Shown here one piece after another: positions 25,371 to 34,027 of a DNA stretch of 64,000 bases. Made by a program: the position numbers and the translations under genes. How positions within the stretch are numbered: the first letter of the stretch is position 1; every line of letters begins with the position of its first letter. The stretch is from Pseudomonadota bacterium (lineage in GTDB: Bacteria; Pseudomonadota; Alphaproteobacteria; Sneathiellales; Sneathiellaceae): NCBI GenBank assembly GCA_024743055.1, contig JANSXH010000014.1:1-64000 (forward strand). Reading direction: 5' to 3'. The notes beneath the pieces are model-generated. The model was given only the letters and a program-made list of their open reading frames with translations, had not been told where the DNA came from and did not search any database.

Positions 25371-26525
25371 CTAGTCCAAGGTTTCCCTACGGAAAGGAGA
25401 TCGCTTTTTCAGGTAGTGGATCTCAGCATCCACTTCTCGTGATTCGGCAACCAGAAAATCGGCTACCGCATCGTGAAATCCGGGGTCTCGCAACCAATGG
25501 CCTGAATAAGTCTTCGTTGGTAAGTATCCTCTTGCCAGTTTATGGGGACCTTGAGCGCCAGCCTCTACCCTGGAGATGCCATGCTCTATTGCATAATCGA
25601 TGGCCCGATAGTAGCAGGTCTCAAAATGCAGAAAACGATGGTCTTCAATGCACCCCCAGTAGCGACCATAAAGGCATTCAGAGCTTTTCAGATTTAAAGC
25701 ACCGGCGATGTAGCGGCCCTCTCGCTTGACCAGAAACAAGACTACTGCGTCGCCCAATGTCTCACCAATTTGGCTGAAAAAGGATCGGGTGAGATAGGGG
25801 GTGCCCCATTTTCGATTGCCTGTATCTATGTAAAAATTGAAGAAGGCGTCCCAATGGACCTCTGAAATATCTGTCCCGCTCAAAATTTCAAATTCTAATT
25901 CATTTTCAAGGGCACCTTTGCGTTCTTTCCTGATGGCCTTGCGTTTGCGAGAGGAGAGCTGGTCAAGAAAGTCATCAAAGTTGCTGTAGTTGTTGTTTAG
26001 CCAATGGAACTGTTCCCCGGTCCGCACCAGATACCCGGCATCCTCCATCAGGTCTCGCTCACTATCTGTAAGGAAAGTCAAATGCACAGAGGATACGTTG
26101 AGTTGATTGGCAACTTGCTGCGCTCCCTTCAACAGCATTAGCTTTCTTTGCATCTGCAACTCTCCCGCCGGAACCAGCAGGCGAGGGCCTGTTACCGGAG
26201 AAAAGGGGACTGAGAGCTGTAGCTTCGGGTAATAACTGCCGCCAGCCCTCTGATAGGCGTGAGCCCAGCTGTGGTCGAATACATACTCACCCTGACTATG
26301 TCCTTTCACATACATCGGCGCGACACCGAGAACGGCCCCTTCTTGCTCCAGGACCAGGTGATAAGGCATCCAGCCGGCTTCCGCTGTTGCCGATCCACTA
26401 TCTTCCAGAGCCTTTAAAAACTGATGGGTGACAAAGGGGTGATCGGAGTCCAGGCAGGCATTCCAGGCCTCCTCAGGCATCTCAGAGATCGACTGAAGTG
26501 TTTTTATAGAAAGGGTGTCAGACAT
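25371..26525 (-). CDS. DUF482/FemAB-like acyl- or peptidyl-transferase
   Basis: 384 residues, GNAT-like fold, of the PF04339 (FemAB_like, 'peptidogalycan biosynthesis') family. Diagnostic stretches are HPFVTHQFLKALEDSGS, a HSWAHAYQRAGGSYYPKLQ segment, RKRKAIRKERK (basic cluster), HFETCYYRAIDYAIEHG and GPHKLARGYLP near the C-terminus. Members are widespread in alphaproteobacteria and unproven biochemically; they are proposed to transfer an amino acid or acyl group. ATG 26525 was chosen over a TTG nine bases upstream. Lies alone on the strand, upstream of the diiron gene with a 133-bp gap that holds the palindrome. Confidence 0.85.
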   Translation of the reverse strand: MSDTLSIKTLQSISEMPEEAWNACLDSDHPFVTHQFLKALEDSGSATAEAGWMPYHLVLEQEGAVLGVAPMYVKGHSQGEYVFDHSWAHAYQRAGGSYYPKLQLSVPFSPVTGPRLLVPAGELQMQRKLMLLKGAQQVANQLNVSSVHLTFLTDSERDLMEDAGYLVRTGEQFHWLNNNYSNFDDFLDQLSSRKRKAIRKERKGALENELEFEILSGTDISEVHWDAFFNFYIDTGNRKWGTPYLTRSFFSQIGETLGDAVVLFLVKREGRYIAGALNLKSSECLYGRYWGCIEDHRFLHFETCYYRAIDYAIEHGISRVEAGAQGPHKLARGYLPTKTYSGHWLRDPGFHDAVADFLVAESREVDAEIHYLKKRSPFRRETLD

Positions 26526-26851
26526 GTGGGTCAATATACTCGAAAGAACAAGAAAGCCTGAATGAGGGCAAGCTGTTATTTTTGTTGGTAAAATTCAGTG
26601 TCTCTATCTTAAACGGGTCGCATTTGCTGGTAACAATTCAGGTCTATGCGTCATAGCTTTCGCAATTTCATATAGATCGTTCGAAGCTTAAAGAAAACCT
26701 GCAGACTTAAAAAGTCGGAAATTTGAACTGAAACACTCTGCTACCACTTTAAAGAATATATCTTGAAAATAAAACAATCAATATAAGTATAAAAGGAAGG
26801 CATTCCCATACCCAGGTTGTGCCAAACCAGAAATTAATTCAGGAGAAACAA
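26526..26851. other. Intergenic region with no supported gene
   Basis: 326 bp between divergent genes. It is AT-rich toward the right end (aagaatatatcttgaaaataaaa near 26750-26780), which could hold promoters for the rightward gene. A small hairpin gact-taaaa-agtc occurs near 26704-26717. I see no RNA gene or credible ORF. Confidence 0.4.
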
Positions 26852-27379
26852 ATGAATTGGCTCGAACTAGGTATTAGCGCAGTGATTGGAGGTGTGGTCG
26901 CCGCGATCATCGCCGCATTCCTCATCATTTTCTTTTATAATTCTGATAGTACGGTTGTCACCACAAGCATTTCCGACGGAGCGATTGTGGCTTTTGGGAA
27001 CACCAAGAACTGCCCCGATGGCTGGACAGAATTTGATCAGGCTAACGGTCGAATGATAGTTGGCGCTGGCAATGGCAGCGGCAATAAAGATGGGAACGGC
27101 AAAGCCTTGTCTAGCTACACGCCTAATCAGACAGGAGGTCAGGAGACAACAACACTCACGGCGTCAAACCTACCGGCGCATTCGCATCGCTACTATGATA
27201 TCTACTATTCTGAAAGGGGAGGATCCGTCTCTGTCCCGAATAACAAGGGAAGTAACGGCTCTGATTCCGATAACAAAGGCTATCAGATTACGAGGACAAC
27301 ATTGGCTGACAGTTCCAAGGCTGGAGGGTTCACAAATCTGCCGCCCTATATCGCTCTGTTATACTGCGAGAAAAGCTAA
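26852..27379 (+). CDS. Membrane-anchored tail-collar-like protein
   Basis: 175 residues. One N-terminal membrane helix (about 6-31, ISAVIGGVVAAIIAAFLIIFF) has no cleavage site, so the protein is anchored with the rest outside. The remainder resembles the end of phage tail-fibre/tail-collar proteins: CPDGWTEFDQANGRMIVGAG, then LTASNLPAHSHRY and NLPPYIALLYCEK. Two cysteines bracket the domain. ATG 26852 follows an AGGAGA site; the frame opens at a GTG 33 bp earlier. No other phage gene is nearby. Such domains in bacterial genomes are also found in cell-surface proteins. A role in surface attachment or receptor binding is a guess. Confidence 0.75.
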   Translation: MNWLELGISAVIGGVVAAIIAAFLIIFFYNSDSTVVTTSISDGAIVAFGNTKNCPDGWTEFDQANGRMIVGAGNGSGNKDGNGKALSSYTPNQTGGQETTTLTASNLPAHSHRYYDIYYSERGGSVSVPNNKGSNGSDSDNKGYQITRTTLADSSKAGGFTNLPPYIALLYCEKS

Positions 27380-27395
27380 ATCAAACTAGAATCTG

Positions 27396-27423
27396 TGTGA
27401 CGCATCCGAGGGAATGCGTCACA
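27396..27423. terminator. Hairpin between convergent genes
   Basis: A 10-bp perfect stem tgtgacgcat / atgcgtcaca with an 8-base loop, between the tail-collar-like gene and the RidA gene. It lacks a T run, so it may be a weak or bidirectional terminator. Confidence 0.55.
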
Positions 27424-27432
27424 TCTCACTAT

Positions 27433-27900
27433 TCAAGCGATTTCGAATACAGCGTCGATTTCAACAGCAACATTCATCGGCAAAGCATTGGTGCCGACAG
27501 CAAACCGGGCATGGCGGCCTTTATCCGCAAATACATCGACCATCAAATCAGAGGCACCATTGATGACTTTTGGCTGCTCACCATAGCCATCAACACAATT
27601 TACAAATCCTCCCAGCTTGACGCAGCGCACGACCCGATCCAGATCCCCGTCGCAGGCCGCTTTTACCTGAGCGATAATGTTGAGGGCGCAAACCTGGGCG
27701 CATTCAATGGCGGTTTCCGTATCGAACTCTGCACCAACTTTGCCTTGATATTTGAGCTCCCCGTTTACGAACGGCACCTGGCCGGACACAAAGACCATAT
27801 TGCCGCTCACCACATAGGGGACGTAATTTGCCGCGGGCGCCGCTGCCTCTGGAATTGAGATGCCTAATTCTTCAAGCCGTCCATCAATATTGCCTGCCAT
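27433..27900 (-). CDS. RidA-family deaminase
   Basis: 155 residues, the long RidA branch (YjgF/YER057c/UK114 superfamily), which usually hydrolyses reactive enamines/imines. Seen: AANYVPYVVSGNMVFVSGQVP, the first beta strands with GQVPF, then ETAIECAQVCALNIIAQVKAACDG and the C-terminal RFAVGTNALPMNVAVEIDAVF, matching the family ending. In the long branch the usual active-site Arg (RxxxG) often differs; here RFAVGTNALP is at that place. Located 31 bp downstream of an aldehyde dehydrogenase, so the pair may degrade an amine-derived aldehyde, with RidA clearing an imine. Leaves the substrate open. Confidence 0.88.
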   Translation of the reverse strand: MAGNIDGRLEELGISIPEAAAPAANYVPYVVSGNMVFVSGQVPFVNGELKYQGKVGAEFDTETAIECAQVCALNIIAQVKAACDGDLDRVVRCVKLGGFVNCVDGYGEQPKVINGASDLMVDVFADKGRHARFAVGTNALPMNVAVEIDAVFEIA

Positions 27901-27931
27901 AATTTTCCTCTTTTTCCTTTGAAGTTAGTAA

Positions 27932-29404
27932 TCAGCCGCCTGGCCGTCCGCCGCCACCACCGGTCACCCGAATGCCGACATTCTTTGTTTGTACGTAGTT
28001 CTGTAAAGCCTCCTGGCCTTTTTCGCGTCCATAGCCGGAGCGCTTCATGCCGCCAAACGGTGTTTCAATCCCGCCAGCAAACCATTCATTGACAAAGACC
28101 TGCCCCGCATCCAGACGATCCGCCGCCCAATGAGCAGTTGTTAGATCTTTTGTATAGACACCGGCGCACAATCCGTAGTCCGTCCCGTTTGCAAGGCTGA
28201 TGGCCTCTTCTGGGTCGGAATAAGTGAGGACGGAAAGTACGGGCCCGAAAACCTCTTCCCGGGCAATTGTCATATCTGCTGTCACTTTTGAAAAAATCGT
28301 AGCGTCGATGAAATGACCTGGCAGTCCTTCATGCCGCCTTCCACCGGTCACGGCTTCAGCCCCTGCCTGAGAAGCCGCCAGGCACATACCTTCGATCTTT
28401 TCCGCCTGATTGCGGGAGATCACTGGTGTGAGGTCGTGCCCATCAATCCCGGGCCCGACAGACAAAGCACGGGCTTTGACAGCCAGTTTATCGATAACTT
28501 CATCGGCCTGTTTTTCCGGAACAATAAGCCGGGATTGAGCAGAGCAAACCTGGCCTGCATGGGTAAAGATGCCAACGGCCGTTGAATTGACCGCTTGATC
28601 TATATCGGCATCGGGAAACAGAATGCCGGCGGATTTGCCGCCTAACTCCATGATCGAAGGAATGACCCGTTCCGCGGCGGAGCGCAAGATGGATTGGCCC
28701 GTCGCCAGAGATCCAGTGAAAACGATGTGATCTATATCCTCATGGGCGACGAGGGACGCGCCGCAGTCATGACCATATCCCGATAGGATGTTCACCGCTC
28801 CTGCCGGAACCCCAGCTCGGTGGCAAGCTTCGGCGATATAGTAAGTGGAGAGGGGAGAGAGCTCAGGGGATTTAAGGACCACCACATTGGCTGTTGCCAG
28901 AGCACACGCAACTGACCGCGCGGCGATTTGCAGTGGAAAATTCCAAGGAACCACTTGCGCAGAGACCCCGAACGGTGCTGGTATCGTATAGTCGATATAG
29001 TCAGCCCCTAAAGGGATCATTCGGCCTTCAAGTTTGTCAGCGAGGCCGCCGTAATAAGTGAAATAGCGCGCCGCTGCCAGTGCTTCGTTTTTTCCTCCGG
29101 CAAGGGTTTTACCGTTATCCAGACATTCGGCGAGGGCGATTTCGTCGGCCATTTCCGTTAAATGCCGGGCAATTTCAAACATCAGGGCGCCACGGTTGGA
29201 CGGGCGCATATCATAGAGCTCCCGCCCGCTGAAACACCGCCGAGCAGCCTCTACTGCCTGATTAATATCTTCTGGTTTAGCCCGAGCGATTTCCGCAATG
29301 GTTTCTGCTGTAGCCGGGTTTTCAATAGCAATTCTGTCCTTATCGAGACTGTCTATCCATTGGCCGTCAACGTAGCTTTGCCAGTATTTTTTTATCTCTT
29401 GCAT
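27932..29404 (-). CDS. Aldehyde dehydrogenase (NAD(P)+)
   Basis: 490 residues, normal ALDH length. Catalytic motifs seen: ELGGKSAGILFP holds the general-base Glu, GQVCSAQSRL the nucleophilic Cys, and PWNFPLQ the cofactor-binding loop. The protein ends in a glycine-rich tail (GGGGGRPGG). It resembles betaine-aldehyde/gamma-aminobutyraldehyde dehydrogenases. First gene of a leftward pair with RidA (31 bp). With a FAD amine oxidase elsewhere in the window it would fit polyamine or choline-type breakdown, but they are 21 kb apart. Confidence 0.92.
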   Translation of the reverse strand: MQEIKKYWQSYVDGQWIDSLDKDRIAIENPATAETIAEIARAKPEDINQAVEAARRCFSGRELYDMRPSNRGALMFEIARHLTEMADEIALAECLDNGKTLAGGKNEALAAARYFTYYGGLADKLEGRMIPLGADYIDYTIPAPFGVSAQVVPWNFPLQIAARSVACALATANVVVLKSPELSPLSTYYIAEACHRAGVPAGAVNILSGYGHDCGASLVAHEDIDHIVFTGSLATGQSILRSAAERVIPSIMELGGKSAGILFPDADIDQAVNSTAVGIFTHAGQVCSAQSRLIVPEKQADEVIDKLAVKARALSVGPGIDGHDLTPVISRNQAEKIEGMCLAASQAGAEAVTGGRRHEGLPGHFIDATIFSKVTADMTIAREEVFGPVLSVLTYSDPEEAISLANGTDYGLCAGVYTKDLTTAHWAADRLDAGQVFVNEWFAGGIETPFGGMKRSGYGREKGQEALQNYVQTKNVGIRVTGGGGGRPGG

Positions 29405-29602
29405 TTGAAGGAGCCCTCTCTCCGTGGCGTTTTATGTTCTCTAGCATGCAGGATCGATGAGGAACAGCCCTGCAAAACAAAATCATCTGTAACATTGGGC
29501 ACAGAATTCGGATATAATTCGTGTTATGTTAAAGGTTCTAATTCCCTCTCGGATTAAACCTTCTATATCGATTTCCAAGTCATTTGGCGGTCAGGTTCCA
29601 CT

Positions 29603-30844
29603 ATGAATGTAAATGTAGAAAATTCCGGTGATCTTTGCAGGCATTTCCCCGCGGAAAATGCCGAAGAAGCTCTGCTGTCTTGGATAATTGATAAGGGCAT
29701 GACGGACACAACTGTGCGCGATCTGTTCACGGAATTTAGTGAACGCCTTGTCGATGTTGGCGTAAAGCTGAAGCGAAGCAATATCGCCCTAAGCGCCATT
29801 CATCCACAGGTCAGTGCCTTCATGTATACCTGGCGGCGCGGCGATGGTTTGATCACCAACACCAACTTCCTGCACTCAGATGTACCGGGAGAGGGCTGGT
29901 TTGCGAGCCCGTTCTTCTTCATGCTGAACAATAATATCAATTTCCTGCATCGCCGGCTTGAGAACCGGGACGAACTGGATTTTCCGGTGCTTGTGGAATT
30001 CCAGGAAGAGGGGATGACGGACTGGTTCTGCCAGATCTTTGATTTCGGATGGGATTTCAACAATGATCGCAATAATGCGGGCCTGATAACCAGCTGGGCC
30101 TCTGATCGCCCAGGTGGGTTCAGCTCAGAAGAATACATCATCCTGCAAAAATCCATCCCGCTCTTTGCTCTGGCAGCGAAAAGCATCGCGTCATTTCGCA
30201 CAGCACGTTCAGTTCTTGAAACTTATATTGGTCGGGAAACAGCTCGCAAGGTTCTGTCCGGGCAGGTCCGTAGAGGATCTGTCGATAGCATCAATGCTGT
30301 GCTTGTCTTTGCGGACTTGCGCGGATTTACGGCTCTTTCGGATACCATGCCTCAAGAAGAGTTGGTGGACATGCTCGATCAGTATCTTGATCAGATGGCC
30401 AGTCCGGTTGAAAGTGCCGGCGGAGAGATCCTCAAGTTCATTGGTGATGGCATGCTGGCGACTTTTGAGTTGAAAGACGATGAAAGCCATATTATTTGTG
30501 AAACCGCTTTGGTAGCGGCAGAAGAGATGAAAGAGGGAGTTCAGATCCTCAATCAAAAGCGCATGGAAGCTGGACAGCCGACGATGGACCTGGATATTGC
30601 CATTCATATCGGTGATGTGATGTACGGAAATGTGGGATCGGAAACCCGGCTGGACTTTACGGTAATTGGTCCGGCGGTGAATGAAGTCAGTCGAATGGAA
30701 GCCTTCTGTGACGACCTTGAGACAGACATCATTGTTTCAGGGGAATTTGTGACAGCGGCCAGTAGCTGCGCTCACAGGCTTCATACTTGCGGCTTTCATG
30801 TCCTACGCGGTGTCCGCGAACCAATAGAGCTCTTTACTCTTTAG
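29603..30844 (+). CDS. Adenylate/guanylate cyclase (class III)
   Basis: 413 residues. The C-terminal cyclase homology domain begins near 230: VLVFADLRGFTALSDTM carries the first metal Asp, GDGMLATFE the second, and DIAIHIGDVMYGNVGSETRLDFTVIGPAVNEVSRME includes the GxVxxR-like core (in this branch the transition-state Asn is in VNEVSR). The first 190 residues are a non-membrane sensory region unrelated to PAS motifs I can recognise. Gene is followed tail to tail, with 11 bp overlap, by the GGDEF gene. Cytosolic; makes cAMP or cGMP, with the choice uncertain. Confidence 0.88.
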   Translation: MNVNVENSGDLCRHFPAENAEEALLSWIIDKGMTDTTVRDLFTEFSERLVDVGVKLKRSNIALSAIHPQVSAFMYTWRRGDGLITNTNFLHSDVPGEGWFASPFFFMLNNNINFLHRRLENRDELDFPVLVEFQEEGMTDWFCQIFDFGWDFNNDRNNAGLITSWASDRPGGFSSEEYIILQKSIPLFALAAKSIASFRTARSVLETYIGRETARKVLSGQVRRGSVDSINAVLVFADLRGFTALSDTMPQEELVDMLDQYLDQMASPVESAGGEILKFIGDGMLATFELKDDESHIICETALVAAEEMKEGVQILNQKRMEAGQPTMDLDIAIHIGDVMYGNVGSETRLDFTVIGPAVNEVSRMEAFCDDLETDIIVSGEFVTAASSCAHRLHTCGFHVLRGVREPIELFTL

Positions 30845-31544
30845 CGAGTTTGCGCTGGCGCTTGTCTTCATACATGGCAAGGTCAGCCGCTCGCATCAGT
30901 TTTTCATAATCGCTTTTGCCATCAAAAGGTACGACGCCAAAGCTGGCATCGAGTAGATGCTCTTTGCCGCGATATTTGATGGTTGTAGTACAAATCTGAT
31001 CTTGCAGAGCCCGGGTTCGCTTAACACCATCTTCTTCGGATGTGCGGACCAGCACAAAAACAAATTCATCTCCGCCGACGCGGGCAACAAAGTCTGAGTC
31101 CCTGAGACTCGATTTCAGAGTTTGAGCGAAGGTTCTGAGAACGTGGTTGCCGGCGTCATGGCCACGGGCATCATTAATTTCTTTGAAATTGTCCAGATCA
31201 ATATAGGCCAACACACCTGTTTCTCTATGACGCTCTGCGATGGACAGGATGCGTTGCATGAATTCCTGAAGGCCGCGCAGATTACTTAGACCTGTCAGTT
31301 CGTCAGTGGACGACAGCTCTTCCAACTCGCGAATGCGCGCCTGCTGCTCAGAAATGTGCTGTTCGGCACTAGCTGCATAGGCTAGCACCCGATTAATCAG
31401 TTGCTGATACTGGGGTGTTGCTGCCCGATTATTGCTTTCTTTCAGCTTTGTCGCCAGATTTTCCAACTGGAAACTGACGTCCTGCTCCATGGCAGGCGGC
31501 ATTCCTGTCGTCCCTGACAAAAGGGTGGCCATAGAAGATGACAT
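30834..31544 (-). CDS. GGDEF-domain diguanylate cyclase
   Basis: 236 residues. N-terminal helical coil (about 28-75) precedes a GGDEF domain: STDELTGLSNLRGLQEFM, DLDNFKEINDARGHDAGN, and the catalytic VGGDEF. The autoinhibitory I-site RxxD (RDSD) lies nine residues before GGDEF, so the enzyme is likely product-inhibited by c-di-GMP. No membrane segment. Overlaps the cyclase gene on the other strand by 11 bp. Its 344-bp upstream gap separates it from the eipB-like gene. Confidence 0.9.
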   Translation of the reverse strand: MSSSMATLLSGTTGMPPAMEQDVSFQLENLATKLKESNNRAATPQYQQLINRVLAYAASAEQHISEQQARIRELEELSSTDELTGLSNLRGLQEFMQRILSIAERHRETGVLAYIDLDNFKEINDARGHDAGNHVLRTFAQTLKSSLRDSDFVARVGGDEFVFVLVRTSEEDGVKRTRALQDQICTTTIKYRGKEHLLDASFGVVPFDGKSDYEKLMRAADLAMYEDKRQRKLAKE

Positions 31545-31888
31545 TTTCCGTTCTCCTTTTTTCCGCTCACCGGATCAAATCGCTTTAAAACCGCGAAATG
31601 TTAAACCAGTGTTGTTCGTTATATTGGATAGAAGCAACAGTCGTGCCATTTCTGTGATTTCAAATAAATAATATAAATCAGCAGTCTGCAACGGCTGCAG
31701 TCGGTGATTTTGGCGACTGAGGCTATGCTACTGGGCAAATTCTTCCCAGAAGCAGCAATAAATACCGATCCTGTGGCGTGTATCCTGACCTTTACCAGAC
31801 GATATAGCTTCACAGGAAGGCCTGAGAGGTTTAATAGTGGCATGGTGGGGTATTTTATTTGGTGTTTGGTGCCAGAGAGTTTTTTATT
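31545..31888. other. Intergenic region between divergent genes
   Basis: 344 bp holding the promoters of the GGDEF and the DUF1849 genes. The short dyad ctgca-acggc-tgcag occurs at 31686-31700. A short ORF at 31704-31892 exists but has no ribosome site that I can support and overlaps the next start. No RNA gene seen. Confidence 0.4.
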
Positions 31889-32704
31889 ATGAATAGATTA
31901 GTCAGAACAGCCATTTTCCTCCTAGGTGGTTTGACCGCAGTTCCCTTTGTCGCCGGGACAGTTTTGGCAGCACCAAGCCAGTTGGCCTCCCACCAGGCCG
32001 TATATGATCTGAAACTTGAAGATCTTAGACCAAATGGCGGGCTTGAAGCAGTTAGGGGTAGGATAGTTCTGCGAATTGAGCAGCAGTGCGAAGGCCTTGT
32101 CATGAACCAGCGTATGGTACTGGAAATGGTCAATACGGAAGGCGGGGTGATTGTGTCCGATTATCTTCTTTCGACCTGGGAAGACAATTCCGGCAATGTC
32201 ATGCGCTTCGATATGTCAAATAGCCTGAACGGTCAAATGGTTGAGAAATATAGCGGCGTTGCGGAACGGAACGAGAAATCCGCGATTGTCACTTTCTCTG
32301 AGCCTGATCAGGAAGATATGGATTTACCTGCCAGTGTCATGTTCCCGGCAGATCATACACGGAAGATTCTGGAAAACGCACAGGTCGGAAAAAATCTGTT
32401 GTCCGCCAAGGTGTTTGATGGAAATGGTGCAGAAGGTTTATCTGATACTCTTACGGTGATTGGCAAGCGCAAGACACTGCAGGCACCGGAGGAAGCCGTC
32501 GCATCTCTGGAAGGGATGACATATTGGCCGATCCAGCTTTCCTTCTTTGATTTGCGGCAACAGGAAAATGAACCTGACTACGAGGTTGGAATGAAAATGT
32601 TCGACAATGGCGTGGCCACAGACCTGAAGCTGAAATACCAGGACTTTTCTTTAACTGGCGAAGTCAGTAACCTTGAATTCCTTACTACCGAAAAATGTTC
32701 TTAA
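31889..32704 (+). CDS. DUF1849 envelope protein, EipB-like
   Basis: 271 residues. A signal peptide (hydrophobic 7-27, ending VLAAPS) is followed by the DUF1849 domain: HQAVYDLKLEDLRPN, a C in EQQCEGLVM, RMVLEMVNTEGG, and a C-terminal Cys in TEKCS. The best-studied member, Brucella EipB, is a periplasmic beta-spiral protein with one disulfide joining just such an early and a terminal cysteine, needed for envelope integrity. ATG 31889 selected; an earlier in-frame GTG at 31859 would spoil the signal peptide. Lies 63 bp before the DUF898/M48 pair. Confidence 0.88.
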   Translation: MNRLVRTAIFLLGGLTAVPFVAGTVLAAPSQLASHQAVYDLKLEDLRPNGGLEAVRGRIVLRIEQQCEGLVMNQRMVLEMVNTEGGVIVSDYLLSTWEDNSGNVMRFDMSNSLNGQMVEKYSGVAERNEKSAIVTFSEPDQEDMDLPASVMFPADHTRKILENAQVGKNLLSAKVFDGNGAEGLSDTLTVIGKRKTLQAPEEAVASLEGMTYWPIQLSFFDLRQQENEPDYEVGMKMFDNGVATDLKLKYQDFSLTGEVSNLEFLTTEKCS

Positions 32705-32767
32705 GATTTTCGCAACGGGCTTTGCATAAGATCCCGAGATTAAAAGGCTTGCGGAGGTAAGGATCCC

Positions 32768-34027
32768 ATGACTGCGACAACGGATACTCAGGCAATTATG
32801 GCCGGAGACGCATCTTTAACTGCTGGAGATACAACCGGTGGCAGTTCTACTTCTGTGGACTTTTCTATCTCTCTCAGCCAGCTTTTTGTTCGGCTTGTGA
32901 AAAACAAGCTGTTTGGCTTCCTGACATTTGGCATATACAGGTTCTGGGGCAAAACCCATGTACGTCGCATCATGTGGCATGGGACCAGCATCGGCGGTGA
33001 TCGGTTGGAATATATGGGGACAGCCAAAGAGCTGTTTATTGGCTTCCTAATAGCCATGGTCATTTTGATGCCCATTATGTTGATTGCCGGATTGATCGTC
33101 GATTTTATGACTGCAGCAGGGGCAGAATCTCTCGCCATCGGCCAGGTCCTCAATCTCGTTTTTCTTTATACGTTCTGGCAGTTCGCTCGCTATAGACTTT
33201 GGAGGTATCGGTTATCGCGCACTTCTTGGCGCGGCATCCGGTTTTTTCTGGCTGGAAGCGCCTTTAAGTACGCCATTAACGTGCTGTTATGGACTATTGT
33301 CTCCTTGATTACGCTGGGCTGGGGATATCCATTGCTACAGGCGTACAAGCTGAATTACCGGCTGAACAATACCTGTTTTGGCGACGGTGAATTCAGGTAC
33401 CATGGAACTGTCAAAGGTTTGTACAGGATATACTGGCCTGCGATTTTAATTGCGCAGATCATTATCGGCGGAACCGTTGCTTTTCTGTACGGAAATGATG
33501 CGCTGGACGTATCAATGGAATCCGGTGTAGCAATTGACCAGGGCCAGCTGCAATTCGACGAACAATCCATGATATTGTTTGGCATTGGTGGACTAATCAT
33601 TTTCATGACTATGTCCATCCTTTCCTTTGCCGTAAAAGTTTGGGAGTTTCGATATCTTGCGGAGCAGACAACCTTTTTGAATGCAAGCTTTTCCTCGATT
33701 TTGAGTGTTAGATCGGTTTTGATGATTTTTATACTGCTGATTGTCCTAGGGCTTATAGGATATGTCGGTTTTGGGGCATTAATCATCCTGGTTTTGAAAT
33801 ATCAGACTGAAGCCGCGATCTTTGTATTTGTCCTGGCATTTTTTATTTCCTATTTGGCCTTCGATATTCTGAAAATGTTGTTTCTTATTGTCCCGCTTGT
33901 TCGGGCCGTTTGTCATTCTTTGACCATCTATAATTTTGAAGTGTTCGAGCATACGGCAGCAAATGCTGAAAACTCGCCTAAATATGGTGAGGGATTTGCG
34001 GATGCCATGGATGTTGGAGCTTTCTAA
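32768..34027 (+). CDS. DUF898-family membrane protein (YjgN-like)
   Basis: 419 residues with about six to eight transmembrane helices. The DUF898 signature is clear near the N-terminus (LFVRLVKNKLFGFLTFGIYRFWGKTHVRR, given as residues 37-65) and repeats in the middle (RYRLWRYRLSRTSWRGIRF). A strong GGAGG site precedes the ATG. The gene is followed without a gap by an M48 metallopeptidase whose ATG begins right after the stop codon, an arrangement known from many proteobacteria and suggesting a joint membrane quality-control or envelope role. Function not established. Confidence 0.88.
   Translation: MTATTDTQAIMAGDASLTAGDTTGGSSTSVDFSISLSQLFVRLVKNKLFGFLTFGIYRFWGKTHVRRIMWHGTSIGGDRLEYMGTAKELFIGFLIAMVILMPIMLIAGLIVDFMTAAGAESLAIGQVLNLVFLYTFWQFARYRLWRYRLSRTSWRGIRFFLAGSAFKYAINVLLWTIVSLITLGWGYPLLQAYKLNYRLNNTCFGDGEFRYHGTVKGLYRIYWPAILIAQIIIGGTVAFLYGNDALDVSMESGVAIDQGQLQFDEQSMILFGIGGLIIFMTMSILSFAVKVWEFRYLAEQTTFLNASFSSILSVRSVLMIFILLIVLGLIGYVGFGALIILVLKYQTEAAIFVFVLAFFISYLAFDILKMLFLIVPLVRAVCHSLTIYNFEVFEHTAANAENSPKYGEGFADAMDVGAF

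Noticed and set aside
26852..27379. Prophage remnant
   Set aside because: Only one tail-like gene; no integrase, repeats or other phage genes nearby.
31704..31892. Small plus-strand ORF before the EipB-like gene
   Set aside because: No ribosome site and overlaps the next gene's start.
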